DNA of 64,000 nucleotides from Przewalskia tangutica (taxonomy: Eukaryota; Streptophyta; Magnoliopsida; Solanales; Solanaceae): the NCBI GenBank assembly GCA_029844215.1, contig CM056723.1, positions 4,796,980 through 4,860,979 on the forward strand, read 5' to 3'. Below, piece after piece: positions 1-12,516 of this stretch. Each line of letters opens with the position of its first letter. Within the stretch, counting starts at the first letter, position 1. The translations under genes were made by a program, and so were the position numbers. The notes beneath the pieces were generated by a model. That model searched no databases. It saw only the letters and a program-made list of their open reading frames with translations, and was not told the origin of the DNA.

Positions 1-1630
1 AATACACTCATATCGTATTATCATCCCGTTGTCACGTTTGAATGTGCATCTACATGTAGAGATAGACTGGCACAGACTCACAGACAAACCTAATAATGTC
101 ATAAGACTGTAATCCTTTCTATTATGTTTCCTCCTTTTTTGGCTGTATTATTAGAAGACATCGTTAACAGACGTTTCTCATAATGCCATCATTTCATGAA
201 GATAATGAAGTAGAAACTATCAAACCATTTGGCTCATATAAAATACCATATAATTAGGGGCAAACTAGAAAGGTGGCTGGAAAGAAGCAAACTTTTCAGT
301 ATCCACCACTTCAATAAGATTGCACTGCAATTACAAACAGAACGTATTTACACGTCAAATCATAGATTGCACGAGAAAATTATAAATAAGATAAACGAGC
401 CATCAAGAAAAACAGGAAAAGTATTTTGGCCCTGAGGCCGCCACCCACACTACAGTTAGGTCAAATTTTCATCTAATACACATGGCCCTAAATTCAACCA
501 ATTGGTTCCTTCATTGGAAAACATGCTTGTATGATGAACACTACAGAAGCCAGCCAGCATCTTCGACTGCTCTTTCCCAGCACAGAAGAATTTCTGTATA
601 AAAGCAACCATTTTCAGAATACCAATTACAAATCATTTCAAGCAAACATCACACATAACCATTCAAAGGCTGAAAAATTGTTTTGGTGAAGAGACAAAAG
701 CTGAATTGTTGAACGTATAAATCAAACACGAGCACAATTGTTGAACATACAATATTTTTAGCTACAATATTCACACTAGTGAAAACTAAAAAACGTGAAA
801 ACGGAAGCAAATTAAGGGACAGGCATCTACAATGTTCTAGACTTGTTACAGGAAAAGACTAAAGCGTGATATGACTGATAAAATACTTGAAGAATAGTCA
901 TGCTGGAGGACAACAGTGCAAAGTAGACCAAAGTGTAGACCTAAGGAAATAATCCATCGTTTTAATCCATGGTGTTTCACTGATATCATGAAGTATCATT
1001 TCTAGAGAGAAGTAACCGAAGTTTGCAAAAATTAATAGCTGACATGCCAAAATCCATGTATTGTACATCCTTTTTCCTCTGCTTTTCATAGGTTGTTCCA
1101 TGTATTGTACTGTACATGACCACATTCAATCTGATGATTTTACAAGACTTCTTAATCAAAGAGAAAAAAAGGTTATCTAGAGTATGAGATTTCACATGGA
1201 CCCCGCTTGATGTTATGATCATTTAGCTTGTAAAATCATGAGAAAGTAGAGCTTTCAGCTAATACAGGGCTTTGCATTTGAAACTTCCCTTGTTGTACTA
1301 TAGTTATGTCCAATAAAGATAGACTTAATAAAGTAAAGACTCCGTATTTCATGAAGGTAACATTGTTAAAGAACGGTTGAAACTGCTTACACCATGAAAC
1401 TTGGAGTAGCAAAGGCAGGACAAATACTTGAGTGAAGACACCAAGGCACTACGGCATGACCCTACACATGGATCCTATCTTGAAAAGAGCAGTACTGAAA
1501 AATAAATATTGCTAGTAGAGTAATGCATTAAGTTAAGGAACTTCATGGACAAATATTCCTGTGCTCAACAATAGGAAACTAGAAATTTAGTATATAAATT
1601 GAACGAGAAAAATTAAGACTCACAAATTAA

Positions 1631-1702
1631 GACCCTTGTGGTCCGGCCCTTCCCCGGACCCGCGCATAGTGGGAGCTTAGTTTACCGGGCTGCCCTTTTT
1701 TT
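1631..1702 (+). mobile_element. SINE 3' fragment (Solanaceae tRNA-derived type)
   Basis: The sequence contains 'gtccggcccttccccgg', then 'gtgggagcttag' and 'ccgggctgcccttttttt', which I recognise as the 3' half of a common Solanaceae SINE. The tRNA-like 5' half is missing, so this is a truncated copy. The same family gives the complete copy at 14938-15088. The family name (TS or SolS type) is from memory. Confidence 0.65.
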
Positions 1703-1904
1703 ATGCGAACTTAGTCTGGTATTCAAGTGGTGAAAGGTAGAGATGTGGGCCCATTATCCCCGAGTTTCAAATATTGTAGCTGGTCCTAAGGTTAGCCCAA
1801 ACGAATCTCTCCATCATCAAGAAAATAATAAATTGAGACTGCATCTTGTTCTAAATCAGTGACCTAAAATGATTTTTGAACTTAATTCATTTAATTTTTT
1901 ACTT

Positions 1905-2044
1905 TAGGTACTTGATTGTAATTTTCAAGCCTTTGTTCCATACAATTGTTTAGGTACTTGATTGTAGTTTTCAAGCCTTTGAGTTCCATACAATTGTTTA
2001 GGTACTTGATTGTAGTTTTCAAGCCTTTGTTCCATACAATTGTT
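1905..2044. repeat. Tandem repeat, 3 copies of 46-48 bp
   Basis: Three consecutive copies start with 'taggtacttgattgta' at 1905, 1951 and 1999. Units are 46, 48 and 46 bp; the middle copy has an extra 'ag' before 'ttccatacaattg'. Apart from that insertion and one a/g difference the copies are essentially identical, so the expansion is recent. Minus-strand frames across it are simple repeats, not a gene. Confidence 0.9.
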
Positions 2045-3411
2045 GTTTTTGTTTTTAGTTCTTTTCTTGAATTACATATTCGCGTGTACATATATTCTTA
2101 ATATGTCTTTCTTCATCAAACGAAGGTCCCCTTTGACAACAATGCATTTGAATTGACAATGAAGGATGAAAAAGGTGTGGATATGCACATAGGTTTTGCT
2201 CCAAACAAAATCAACCAGACAACTGCAATTTAAGGAAAAGGACATGAAAGTTCTAATCCCGGAGACGCTTGACAACTCAGCCCACAACCTTGATATATCA
2301 TGTGTCATTTACAACCCTTAAAGAAAAAGATGGGGATCACAATTCGGTTTAATAATGGTAAGTAATAGAGAAGGATAAACATATGATTATGCTAGCGCGT
2401 TCCAAAAGTTATAGGGAGAGAACGAAATGAGAAAGGTAATGGATTACTTTGAAGCATATTTTTACCTTTCCTAACGCTCAACACGGTTTTTATTATAGTT
2501 AAGGAAAATCCAAGTACATTGTTGTTCTGCACAAGAGTATCTCAACAAGCTTATCCACGCACATGCAAAAAAAAATTGACAAGCGCAGTTACAAGCATGC
2601 AAGGACTATAATCCAGCTTATCCCTCTCTTTCTCTCATCACCTTCACTTTGAAGTTTGAAAAATCTCGTGATAAGAATCATAATCTACTTCTCTTTCAAT
2701 CATCCGTTGTAAGCTTTATTCCGTTAAGTCGTCGCTTGCTTCTTTGTGAGCACGCCAAAATAAAATAAGGTAGATATATGTTGAAAGTTGGATTCCAATA
2801 GTTGGTCAGAAACAAATTCTTGAAACATCGATGTTTTTGTAGCAAGAATCGCTGCCTAGTAAAGCTATTACCTTAAAGCCTACACAAGCCTTTTGTCATA
2901 CCCTTCCCCACACCCAAAAATAACACACTTGCAGCCAAATCTATACGTAAAGGGAGAAACTAAAGCAAAACAAAATAGAGCCACGCTAGCCTAAACACCC
3001 TTTTCCATTAAAATCATATTGTTTTATCAGTAAAAGAACAAAATTATATTAAAGAAAGCAGCAGTAAGATGGTGCCACGATAAATACTATCCCCCAAAAA
3101 AAAAGGTGGTGTCCCTTCTAAATCACTTCATGTGCACATTCTTACTCCACAAAGCAACAAATTTGTCCATTAATATCACTTCTTATACTAAGCTTCCCTC
3201 CAAAAGGTAATCCCTAATGATTAATCATCATTTAGGTCCAAATTTTCACATGGTGTAACATCAGATAATGGTCCCCAGACACTTAATCTGGAGAAAAAGT
3301 TTCACGGAACATTAAAGCAGAACTGCAGAAGAGGAGGAAAGCAGCTCCAAAAGAAAGAAAAAGGGCAGAGCTCTATGCTCAATCAATCATGGGCTGTTTT
3401 AAATTTTAGGA

Positions 3412-3471
3412 CTACGGGTGGGTACCTATAGAGCATCTTAGCTACGGGTGGGTACCTATAGAGCATCTTAG
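3412..3471. repeat. Tandem duplication, 2 x 30 bp
   Basis: The block beginning 'ctacgggtgggtacctatag' at 3412 is repeated exactly at 3442 and followed by the first bases of a third copy. No gene overlaps it. Confidence 0.9.
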
Positions 3472-4337
3472 CTACTTTGAAGAAGAAATAAAACAGAAAA
3501 TATCAGTTATCAAAAGACAAGGGAAAAGATTTAAATTTTCATAAGAATTTCCTCCTTGGAACAGACCCTAAAAAGAGGACTAAAGGAGTCAAATCATCGC
3601 ACAATAAGTCACATCGTTTATCCAATGAAAATTGGATACAGAATTAGAGGAAGATATGTGAGCATTCTAACATTAAAAAAATGTGGTATTCGTAAACTGG
3701 TGATAGAGGATATCATACAAATAGAAAATCATTCAGTAGCCTTGATGATATTGAGGGAGTAGTAATCTACCTTGACTTACAACGAGATAAAGAGAAAGAA
3801 GTGTTGGTTTTGATAGAGACATTTTAAAAAAAATTGCTGGAAAATTTAAAGAGAGTTAAATGTAAAACATCATCAATATGATACAGAACAGAATCGTTAC
3901 ATGCAGTTAAGCTTTTAGGTCTTACTGACAGTAAAATTAGCCATATAAAATAGTGTCATTACACGGTTAAACTTTTAGAACTTTGCCAGTTAAAGAATAG
4001 TCAATATGAATGAACTACAAAGCAAAGTATATCAACATAAAACATTCATGCCTTTTAGAAGGGAAGGGAAATGACAAGTGCAACCCCTAAACACATTTTT
4101 TAGAAAGAAGGGAAATGCATGGCTGAAATCCTTTTATACCCTGGTATATATGTATAACATAAGATCAGCATAGGTATTTTTATTTTTACGGCACAGAAAC
4201 AAGATCAATCTAAACAGAGTTTTCTTGATAATATCATTTCATAAAGTCAGCATTAGCCAATAAAAGTGGAAATGTGCCAAGTACACCAACCTTAAGTGCC
4301 ACTGGGAGAGCACACACATAAGCTATCACCTTTTGCT

Positions 4338-7039
4338 TCATAAGAACCGAGGTTTTCTATCTGTTGGCTTCAAAATCTGGAAAGAGCACATCAGATTTTC
4401 ATCCACACTCATCATTGCACCCGCATTATCAAATTCGCCACAGTAGTTTGGTGCAGAAAATACTGTAACTAGCTGCCTTTCAGCAAAAAATTCATAGCCG
4501 TCCTCCACAACCTATGTAAGAGAATATCCTATAGTCAATACTAGACACAACAAAAAGAGAAGACCACAATTTAAAACATCACTACCTGGTGGGCACGACA
4601 AACGAGGTCAATATCATGTTGCATCAAGAACTCTGCCACTATATCCGGGCCATAGGTGTATGAGACGCCCCTATCGTTCATTCCCCAACCTTTAACTTCC
4701 CTACTAGGATCTGACCAAAGTAAATCACAAAGCAGACCAGAATCTGGAACATCCGTTGGGCGAGGTAAATTTCGTATCAGATCTAAGTCTGTTAGATTAG
4801 GAGAAAGGCCACCATGCATGCAGAGTATTTTATCATCTATGAGAGCTGCCACAGGAAGACAGTTGAAGCAATCAGTGAAGGTTTTCCACAGCCTCACATT
4901 GAATCGGCGCTTACATTCATCATAAAATCCGTAAATCCGGTTAATAGAAGCACATTCATGATTCCCTCTTAACAGAAAGAAGTTCTCTGGGTATTTAATT
5001 TTGTAAGCAAGTAGAAGGCATATAGTCTCCAAACTCTGTTTGCCACGGTCCACATAGTCCCCTAAAAACAAATAATTAGACTCGGGAGGGAATCCACCAT
5101 ATTCAAAAAGCCTCAGAAGATCACCATACTGTCCATGAATATCACCTACAATCCAGAACAAAAACAAGAGATGGGCTAATTAGTTTGACTAAATACAACA
5201 AAGATTGATTATGACAGATTGCCCCAACCAAACCACCCATCCCCCAACAAAGAAACAGAAAAGTGAAATGGATGTAATGAAGAGGACAAATAAGGAAAAA
5301 GAATCCTGTTATGAGACAAACAGACTTCCTGATATAAGATATACTCCTATTAGATAGAAACAGTATAAGATAAAATATTACAATGATGACAAGATGATCT
5401 CAAGGGAAGCATAGATGATAGAGCGAAGAAGCAATTCAAAAGGCACAAAGGTTTCTAGAGACTAAATTCTCACTCTTTCAGAACTAGAAGAACAATCTTA
5501 ATGAAAACATAAGGACTCAACTCTATCCTCTATTCCGCATCCTATCAAACTACAACGAAACAGATAAATCAAGAACCTTGTAATCTTATCAAACTACAGC
5601 AAAACAAATACAGATTCGTTCTACTTACTAAAGAAAAAAATGAGCATTAGCAGCAGAGGACGTGAGGTATATCAAGGCAATGCCATCCAAAAGCAGATAC
5701 AGTATTCAACTGTCTCCAACAAACATACATATATTTTCCGCATTTTACATTAAGCCGACATAGTAGATGAGTGGACAAAATGTGCAAACAACATTGAAAA
5801 ACATAAATAAAAGAAGTTCACAATTTATTCAAATTGAACAGATTTTGATCTTCTCCTACCTCACACATGCTCTGCCAATTGAGAGAACCCTCACCAATAC
5901 CTCACACGTTTCAGGTCAAAGAAACTCATTTTTCAAATTCATCAATAGCTTTTCAAACCTACCAGCGTGGAATAAACACCCAATAGCCAATAGACAAAAA
6001 AAATGATTAGTCATTTTTATAGTCAATAGACAAATTTAAGGTCTTCAAGCCTTACGCCTACAAGGGGTTTGACAAATCAAATGCAACTATTAATACCGTA
6101 AGCAGTAAGAACATTACATGTAATAGTAACTTGCATAACCCCACATGCATGATTAATGATTGGCCTATGCAAGGAAAGTAAGAGAAGGATGATAGAAACA
6201 TAATTAAACCTCAGATACAGATTCAACTGTTTCCCATAAGTATACAAATATTTTCCACATCTTACACTAAAAAGACAAGCTATAACCCCTACTAGTAAGC
6301 CACCATAGTAGATGAGTGGACAAACCGTGCAATCAACCTTTAAGAACTTCTTTAAAAAATAAAAAAATCACAATTTATTCTAATTGACCAAACAGCTTTT
6401 CATATTTTCAAATTCATCAACATTTTTTTACATTTAACAGCAGAGAATAACACGCAATAGACAAACTAAATGTCTTAAGCTACCCATAGTTTTAAAAACG
6501 TTCACATTTGACAGAGCGGAATAAACAAACAGCTCGACACTCTGCGAATTGAGAGAACACCTCACACATTTCAGGTCAAAGAAACTCATTTTCAAATTCA
6601 TCAACAATTTTTCGCATTTAACAGCGCAGAATAAACACTCAATAGACAAATTTAAGGTCTTCAAGCCTTACAATTCAAGGGGTTTGAACAAAATCAAATA
6701 TGCAACTATTAATCCCCTAAACATTAAAGAACATTACATGCAAAAGTAATTTCCAATTGACATGACACACTTTACTTTTTAGTCAATCCCAAAAAGAATT
6801 GACTTCATTGGGACGGAGGGTATAAAAGTAATTTTACCACAGATCTTGATAGGGGCTTCAAGCTCCAAAAGATTGGGCTGTTGAAGGAAGATTTCTTTAC
6901 AAGCAGTACAGAGAGAGCGAATCTCAGCCTCAGAGAGCTGAACTTGCCTAACAGTTCTTGCATTCCTAAACTCCAACAGCCTGTTTATTATGTCATCAAG
7001 AACACCAGACTCTATTCCCTGCCCATTTTGTTGAGCCAT
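4338..7039 (-). CDS. TOPP: Type-1 Ser/Thr protein phosphatase catalytic subunit (TOPP/PP1)
   Basis: Three coding exons on the minus strand: 6838-7039, 4586-5145 and 4338-4511 (202 + 560 + 174 bp), giving 311 residues, normal for plant PP1. All intron ends are GT-AG and the phases join correctly. The metallophosphatase signature is complete: GDIHGQ at residues 68-73, GDYVDRG at 96-102, RGNHE at 127-131, HGGLSP at 178-183, a distal AHQV histidine, and SAPNYCGEFDN near the C-terminus. PP1 removes phosphate from Ser/Thr using two metal ions, with specificity set by regulatory subunits in nucleus and cytosol. The ATG at 7039 opens MAQQNGQG, a typical TOPP start, and the C-terminus ends KPRFL. The 1692-bp first intron carries an internal duplication. 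No lesion is seen. PP1 is favoured over PP2A, PP4 or PP6 by length and by the KICGDIHGQ context; the paralogue number cannot be assigned. Confidence 0.96.
5694..6752. repeat. Imperfect direct duplication inside TOPP intron 1
   Basis: A segment of about 440 bp (5694-6132), starting 'cagatacagtattcaactgt', recurs at about 6214-6752 as a longer, diverged copy. Shared landmarks are 'agtagatgagtggacaaa' (near 5763 and 6307), 'tttcaggtcaaagaaactca' (near 5910 and 6570) and 'aaatttaaggtcttcaagcc' (near 6032 and 6650). A further partial copy lies around 6390-6485. Small frames here belong to the repeat. Confidence 0.75.
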
Positions 7040-9823
7040 CTCCCTTTATTATCCTTTATTCCTACTTTGGGGGTGTGGGGTTTCAATATACCCTAAATAA
7101 AACCTAAAAATCCAAGAAAAAACAACAATAACAAGAAAATGGGGTCAGAGTTTTCTCCAAGAATCCATTTTTTCTTGTGGGAATAACAAGAAAGAGTGAA
7201 AGGTTTGATTTTGATGGGTTTGTTTGGGGGTGGGGGTATATGAAATAATTGGGTGGGATAAGAAAGAACAGTGAGATATTTTAGGGGGGGAGGGGCTGCA
7301 ACTCCGATGTCGGAGTCGATGTATCCTTTTGCAGCCCTTGACCCTCGTGAGTCAATTTGCTAGCATAAATTTTACTTCCAAGTGTCAATCAGAAACTAGG
7401 GTTTCCTTTTCGCTTAAGCTGGCGTTTGGATAATACTTTTTAGATTTTCTTTTACTACGTAAGGGCTAGGAAAAGGATAAATGGGACAGGAATTATAAGT
7501 TGGGGGCCAATAATGTAACAATCTGATTTAATATTTTTTTCTTAAAAGTGAACTCTGGAATTGCAAATTTTAATTGTGGCTACTAATTTCAACGGATGTC
7601 ATAAATAAGGGGATATTTAAGAAATATATTTATACAATATGTGATGTGAGCTTGTTATATTGGTGAAAGGAAAATCAAGTGGGCCAAGCCCACCTTATTA
7701 GTGAATCTCATTGTAGAAGTCCATTAGGGATTGTAGTTACTAAACCTATTTTAAGACTTATGTTAGATTAAAAAGGGGAAGTTTGTCCTTGTTTTAAATT
7801 TTATCTCATTTATGCCCTTATCATTACACTTTGCTTATATTTGTGCCTCTCGATTTAACGAAAATATATTGGAAGACATATTTATTCAATTTCGCATAAT
7901 ATAGGGGCATATTTAACCTATTTAAATTTCTGAATATTATGGCACAAAAATAATAATATGGCACAAAATATCATCGCATTCCAAAACACAAAAAACATTT
8001 GTAACTACAATTTATTCTCCATTACATTACATCTAAATTATACAAATAAAATATCAAATGTAATTACATCCATCTTTTAAATATCATTTTCACTAATAAG
8101 AGCATTATTTTTTCTTTTCAAAAGATTGTTTTCACTAATGATCATAACATCATTTTTATTTTTCAATTTTGTTGATGATCTGGATAGTTTTTGCTGGAAA
8201 AAAATCATTTTTCCAGTCCCTATCTACACGATTCTCTATTTTCGGGCGGGGGGTGAAGGCCATAAAAGAAGATTGCCCTACCGGTAAGGAAGAGGAGAAA
8301 AAGGTGTTGTCATTTATCTCGACCAGTTTTCCGATGCATTGGAAATCCAGACCAGAATGCATGCAACAAAAATCACAAGGAAAAAGATCTTCGCAACACA
8401 ACATAAACATAAAAAAACTCAAAGATTTGCCACAAAACAAAAAAAATCACAAAAAAATAATAACTTACATCAGACTTATAGAACCTGAAAAAATGTCTTT
8501 CACAGTGCTGGAATTTTGATAATAATAACAGAGAAAATATTACATTTTAAGTATTTATACAATTTCTTACATAAATTCACTATGGTCCGGCCCTTTCGCG
8601 AATCCACGCACGATAAAAATTTAGTAGAATTATTTGGAGTTCATAATGTGAGATGGAGTGCAGCAACTCCACATCCACATACCCTTCCACGACTATTTGG
8701 GGAACTTGAAGCTTACGAAATTTCATACGCAAGTGAAAGAGAAAGAATAAGAGAACAACGTGTGGAGTAGCACGATAAGTATGATTTCAAAATGAAGTAG
8801 CATAAAATGAAATACAAAAAACTAAAAAATATTGATACAATATGTAATTTAGAATTTTCAATGGATTAAGTATGCCCCTATATTACCTTCCCATTTCTCC
8901 GTCCCTAGCTGTTACGTCCCAAAAAATGAAGCTACCACAAAAAAATGGTGGTCATATTGTAGAAACCCAGATCTGGCCGGATGTGTTCGCCGCCAGCCAG
9001 TCCCCTCTCCAGTTTTCCTCTTTCTATTTTCTCCTATTCTGCTTCTCTACGTTTTCTTTATTATTGGTGCTTGTTACCATTGATGCCTGCTTATTGTTGC
9101 TATTTTCAGACTGTTTTTTGTTAGTTCATGTTGGTTCACTATTTCGGACTGCTCATGGTTGTTTGATTTGCCGCTGTTGTGGCTTTTGGACTATTTTATA
9201 TTATTCTACTATAACAAATGTTAATTTTGTGCCTGGAAAATATTTTCTCCCGTCTACAGTTTTGTTACATTTTTTATCGCATTTATTTAAATTTATTTGG
9301 GCGAATACTAGACTCAACTGGCTGATAAAGGAATTTTCATTTCCAAAGCTTTTTCTGTACAAAAGATATTGTCGTTTCATTCCTATTCGTTGTTATGATG
9401 TTCCATATTCAAATAGCGGAGATTTACGAAGAAGTATTGCACTATTTACTCGTGAGTGGTATTATTAGACTGATCTTTTGATGGAAGATGTTCTTTATTT
9501 TAGATAATGAAAGCATTCCATTACTATCAACCCTAAGAAATACGACCTCTATGAGATATACGGTTTATGCCGGAAATGTACGAAGTTGGACTAATTTGAA
9601 AACATTTGACACGTACAACCATCAAATCAGAGACCAAAGCAGGGCTCGACAAAACATAAAATTTTATTTTCAAGTTTGTTTATTATTTCTTTAATTCATT
9701 CGATGATTATTTATTCATTTGCTAACACTTTTACTAAGTGTTTGTGCAGATACGCGGATATACATTTTGAAGACATACACCCTCAATAAATTATTATTTG
9801 TATTTATTTTACTGACTTGGCTC
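7040..9823. other. TOPP promoter side and unassigned AT-rich DNA
   Basis: The first few hundred bases upstream of the ATG at 7039 should contain the 5' UTR and promoter of the phosphatase gene. I could not pick a TATA box with confidence. Beyond about 7400 the sequence is AT-rich. A plus-strand frame of 198 codons (8872-9468, real ATG) exists, but its product is unrecognised, very rich in Leu, Phe and Ser, and has no domain I know, so I do not call it a gene. A weak SINE-like match is at 8581-8626. Confidence 0.45.
8581..8626 (+). mobile_element. Degenerate SINE 3' fragment
   Basis: The run 'tatggtccggccctttcgcg' followed by 'acgcacgataaaaatttagt' resembles a decayed version of the 3' SINE segment at 1631-1702. 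No target-site duplication is visible. Confidence 0.35.
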
Positions 9824-9981
9824 CTCTGTAGTGCACTTTACGTAAAGTGCACAATTTTAATGTGTTGACGTTGTTAGAAACTATTAGATCATTTGAGACT
9901 TATATATTTCAAATGATCTAATAATTTCTAACAACGTCAACACATTAAAATTGTGCATTTTACGTAAAATGCACTACAGAG
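9824..9981. mobile_element. 158-bp foldback element (near-perfect hairpin MITE)
   Basis: The left arm begins 'ctctgtagtgcactttacgt' and the right arm ends with its near-exact reverse complement, 'tttacgtaaaatgcactacagag'-like bases at 9959-9981. The arms are about 75 bp each around a few-base loop near 9900, with only a handful of mismatches. The outer 20 bases of the left arm also contain a smaller palindrome, 'gcactttacgtaaagtgc'. There is no coding capacity and no clear target-site duplication. It is best read as a MITE or foldback element; a small-RNA hairpin is an alternative. Confidence 0.8.
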
Positions 9982-10060
9982 AATCTCTATCCTATATGCT
10001 AACCTAACTCTCTAACTGTGCTAACATAATTCTTTAATTTTTGTTATCGCAATTATTTAT

Positions 10061-10089
10061 TCCCCTCCCCTCCCCTCCCCTCCCCTCCC
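10061..10089. repeat. (TCCCC)n microsatellite
   Basis: Just under six consecutive TCCCC units, the last interrupted by a G. It is strongly strand-asymmetric, with all C on the plus strand. Confidence 0.95.
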
Positions 10090-11079
10090 GCTCACAAAAT
10101 TTACATTATTTTCAACTTTCAAGTGACGGTAGATCTAGGTTATTTTATTAATAATAAATAAGCAGAACATACAAAGGTTGGAAAATGATGCCAAAAAGGC
10201 TACAAGATGCGGTAGATAAGCTATGGATCATCTTTGGGCCTAAGTGCCCAAAAATGACAATACAAATTGTAAGAAATATAAGAAAAGAACTATGCTAAAA
10301 ATACAGCCCGTGGAGGTCCATATCCTAATAAGCTCTCGTCCTGTCCTCCTGTGCGGTCTTCCAGCGTGCTGTGATAGTGAGTGGTCATACAATATCGTGT
10401 CCCTAGTCTGAACCCTAGCTGCACAATTTTGATGGTCTTCACCCATGCTGTCGATCGCGTCCATGGCTCCCTGCATCTCTGTAGCCTATGCTCATGTATG
10501 TCCTGTTATATTTTTTAATATTTATTTCAAGAGATAGTAATTCTTTATACCTCGTGAGTAGTTCTGAATTTGAAAAGAATAACTTAAGACTTTTCATTAT
10601 ACAAGAATTTAAAATAAGTATAATTATGTTTTATTAAAAAAAATTGAGTTTTTGGATGTCTGAATTATTTCACATAGTGAAGTAATACAAATGATTAAAT
10701 TATTAAGTAAGTTTTATAATATAATTTATTTATTTCAAATAATGATTTAATTAATAATCAAGAGTTTTGTTAAAAATATTTATTAAACGTGAAATAAAGT
10801 TAATCCTATTTAATTACGAATCGAACATTAGGGCCCCCACACGTCGGAAACGTTGTTTCCACACACTTGTACATACAATGTCAATGATCATAATTTCCTT
10901 AAATGGAAGAGATATTGGTACGTATACGAATTGTTTGAGACGTAAGGTAATAGACGGTTATTGGCCAAATGACGTAGGTTTCACGTTGGTAAATGAAGAA
11001 AGAAGTGTATAAATGTGTTTAAACATGACATTCATGATCATTACTTAGCCATTTTGAGGGTCATCATCTACACACTATA

Positions 11080-11345
11080 AAATGAGACACAAGGCTCATT
11101 TGAAAACACACTTGACATCTTACACTCAATAATTCTCTGAAATTGTCTTCCTCTCTTGCAATCACAAAACACTCAAAGATCTTTCTTCCAAAGCAAACAC
11201 TTGAGTTCCCTTTGCTCATTTGCTTGATTGTTGTTTTATCTTGGGAGATAAGTTGTCATTACAACCGTTGAAAGGATATACGGGACAATATTATCTTAAG
11301 AATATATCAAGAATTTGGTCGACTCAGCAAACCTTCATACTTGAT
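11080..11345 (+). repeat. Dispersed repeat, copy 1 (retroelement-like)
   Basis: The core 'gttgaaaggatatacgggac' through 'caagaatttggtcgactcag' at about 11265-11330 recurs in the same orientation near 62960-63023. The preceding 'ttgattgttgttttatc' and 'gggagataagttg' motifs are also shared. The layout, a short exon-like leader after 'cactataaaatgag', suggests the end of an LTR and its leader. No coding part accompanies it, so the element class is not assigned. Confidence 0.6.
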
Positions 11346-12039
11346 CATTTCCATATTTCTACCAAATAGTTATTGTTGTTATATTTCCGTTCTACACATT
11401 ATTATTAATCACAGACTCTCTTCCGGATGTGTTGACACGTAATTAATTCCGATTTCTCTGAATAACCAGTTAGGTAGACTATGATTTAGCTATAATTTGT
11501 AATTCTCTTATTGAATTATTAGTTACAAAGAAAAGATTCTTATATTCCTCCTAGTATTATAAGTATTTTAGTGGTTTTATTTAAATTAATCAATCTAACC
11601 TTTTTAATCTTTACTACCCTATAGATTGAGCATTGAAGCAATTATTATTCCATAAATAGCCTGTAATAGCGATGGAATGAGCACAGTGTGATCATTATTC
11701 ATTAGCTATTTTCACCAATCACTATGATCCATCGTTACTAATTATCATCGCATAACTTCATCATTAATTCACACAAATATCACCCCCTAAGTATTACCAC
11801 AATCTTTGCTAGCTATATTTTAGATCAAGCAGAATATTTTTTTAGTTAAGCCGTGTTTCTTTAAAACTTATATTCATGGATTTTAAGTAAAACTAAATTA
11901 TTCAAATTAATATTCTGAACAAAAATTAAATTACTCACTACCCGGATTTCTTTATCATTATTGAGAATTTGAAAAATTATATACACTTTAATCCTAAAAA
12001 AGGAAAAGTTGGTGGCCTCTTACCTTTCCTGTCCGGCCG

Positions 12040-12155
12040 CGGCTCAATTCATTCCATAATAATTGGGGTCTGCAAATCATATCAAATACAAAGCAATGAA
12101 TTGAGCTATAAGCCCTAGCTTCCCCTGCCGGCCTCCCTATTGTTTCTAAATCCAG
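12040..12155 (+). other. Probable non-coding first exon of the MTP gene
   Basis: A good donor, 'aatccag|gtaaaa', lies at 12155/12156. The MTP start codon at 13589 directly follows an acceptor-like 'gaaacag'. I infer a 5'-UTR exon ending at 12155 and a 5'-UTR intron of about 1.4 kb (12156-13588). The exon's 5' end is a guess. Transcript data would decide this. Confidence 0.4.
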
Positions 12156-12516
12156 GTAAAAATTATTTGCCCTTCAAAAGCGATCTTTGGTTAGTTGTTT
12201 TTATGTGATCTAAGCATTGAGTATGTGCAGTTTCAAGAATGTTTTTCTGGGTTTTATTCCTGAAAGATTTTTTTCTTTTGGGTCATGATTGTGTTGATGT
12301 GTAATTGTTTTTTATTTTGGTCCCTTGCTCTGTAATTGATGTAGAGTGTAGCAGCCATAAAACTTGACAAGAAATGGACTTCCAACCAGGACTTTTAAAC
12401 AAGTTAGTTTTTAGAGTTAAATATTACCTTATGAAAAAACAAGTTACTTTTTAGAGTTGACAAACAAGTTGGGAGGGATGTGAATCCGTTATTGATGGAA
12501 AAATATGGTGACTAAG

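Larger units (their letters stand above)
1..4337. other. Intergenic region, no gene seen
   Basis: No open frame longer than about 78 codons occurs here, and none of the short frames shows a recognisable domain. The stretch is AT-rich and holds a SINE 3' fragment (1631-1702) and two small tandem repeats (1905-2044, 3412-3471), listed separately. The last few hundred bases are probably the 3' UTR and downstream region of the minus-strand phosphatase gene, whose stop codon is at 4338-4340. Confidence 0.6.
9982..12039. other. Intergenic region upstream of the MTP gene
   Basis: No gene is supported. The stretch holds a (TCCCC)n tract at 10061-10089 and a retroelement-like dispersed repeat at about 11080-11345, listed separately. 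The remainder is AT-rich and unassigned. The most downstream part should contain the MTP promoter. Confidence 0.5.

Noticed and set aside
8169..8519. 116-codon plus-strand frame as a gene
   Set aside because: Low-complexity lysine-rich product, no known domain, AT-rich context and an overlapping antisense frame; looks like chance.
8872..9468. 198-codon frame as a protein-coding gene
   Set aside because: No recognised domain, composition follows T-rich DNA, no supporting splice or promoter signal. Kept only as a low-interest finding.
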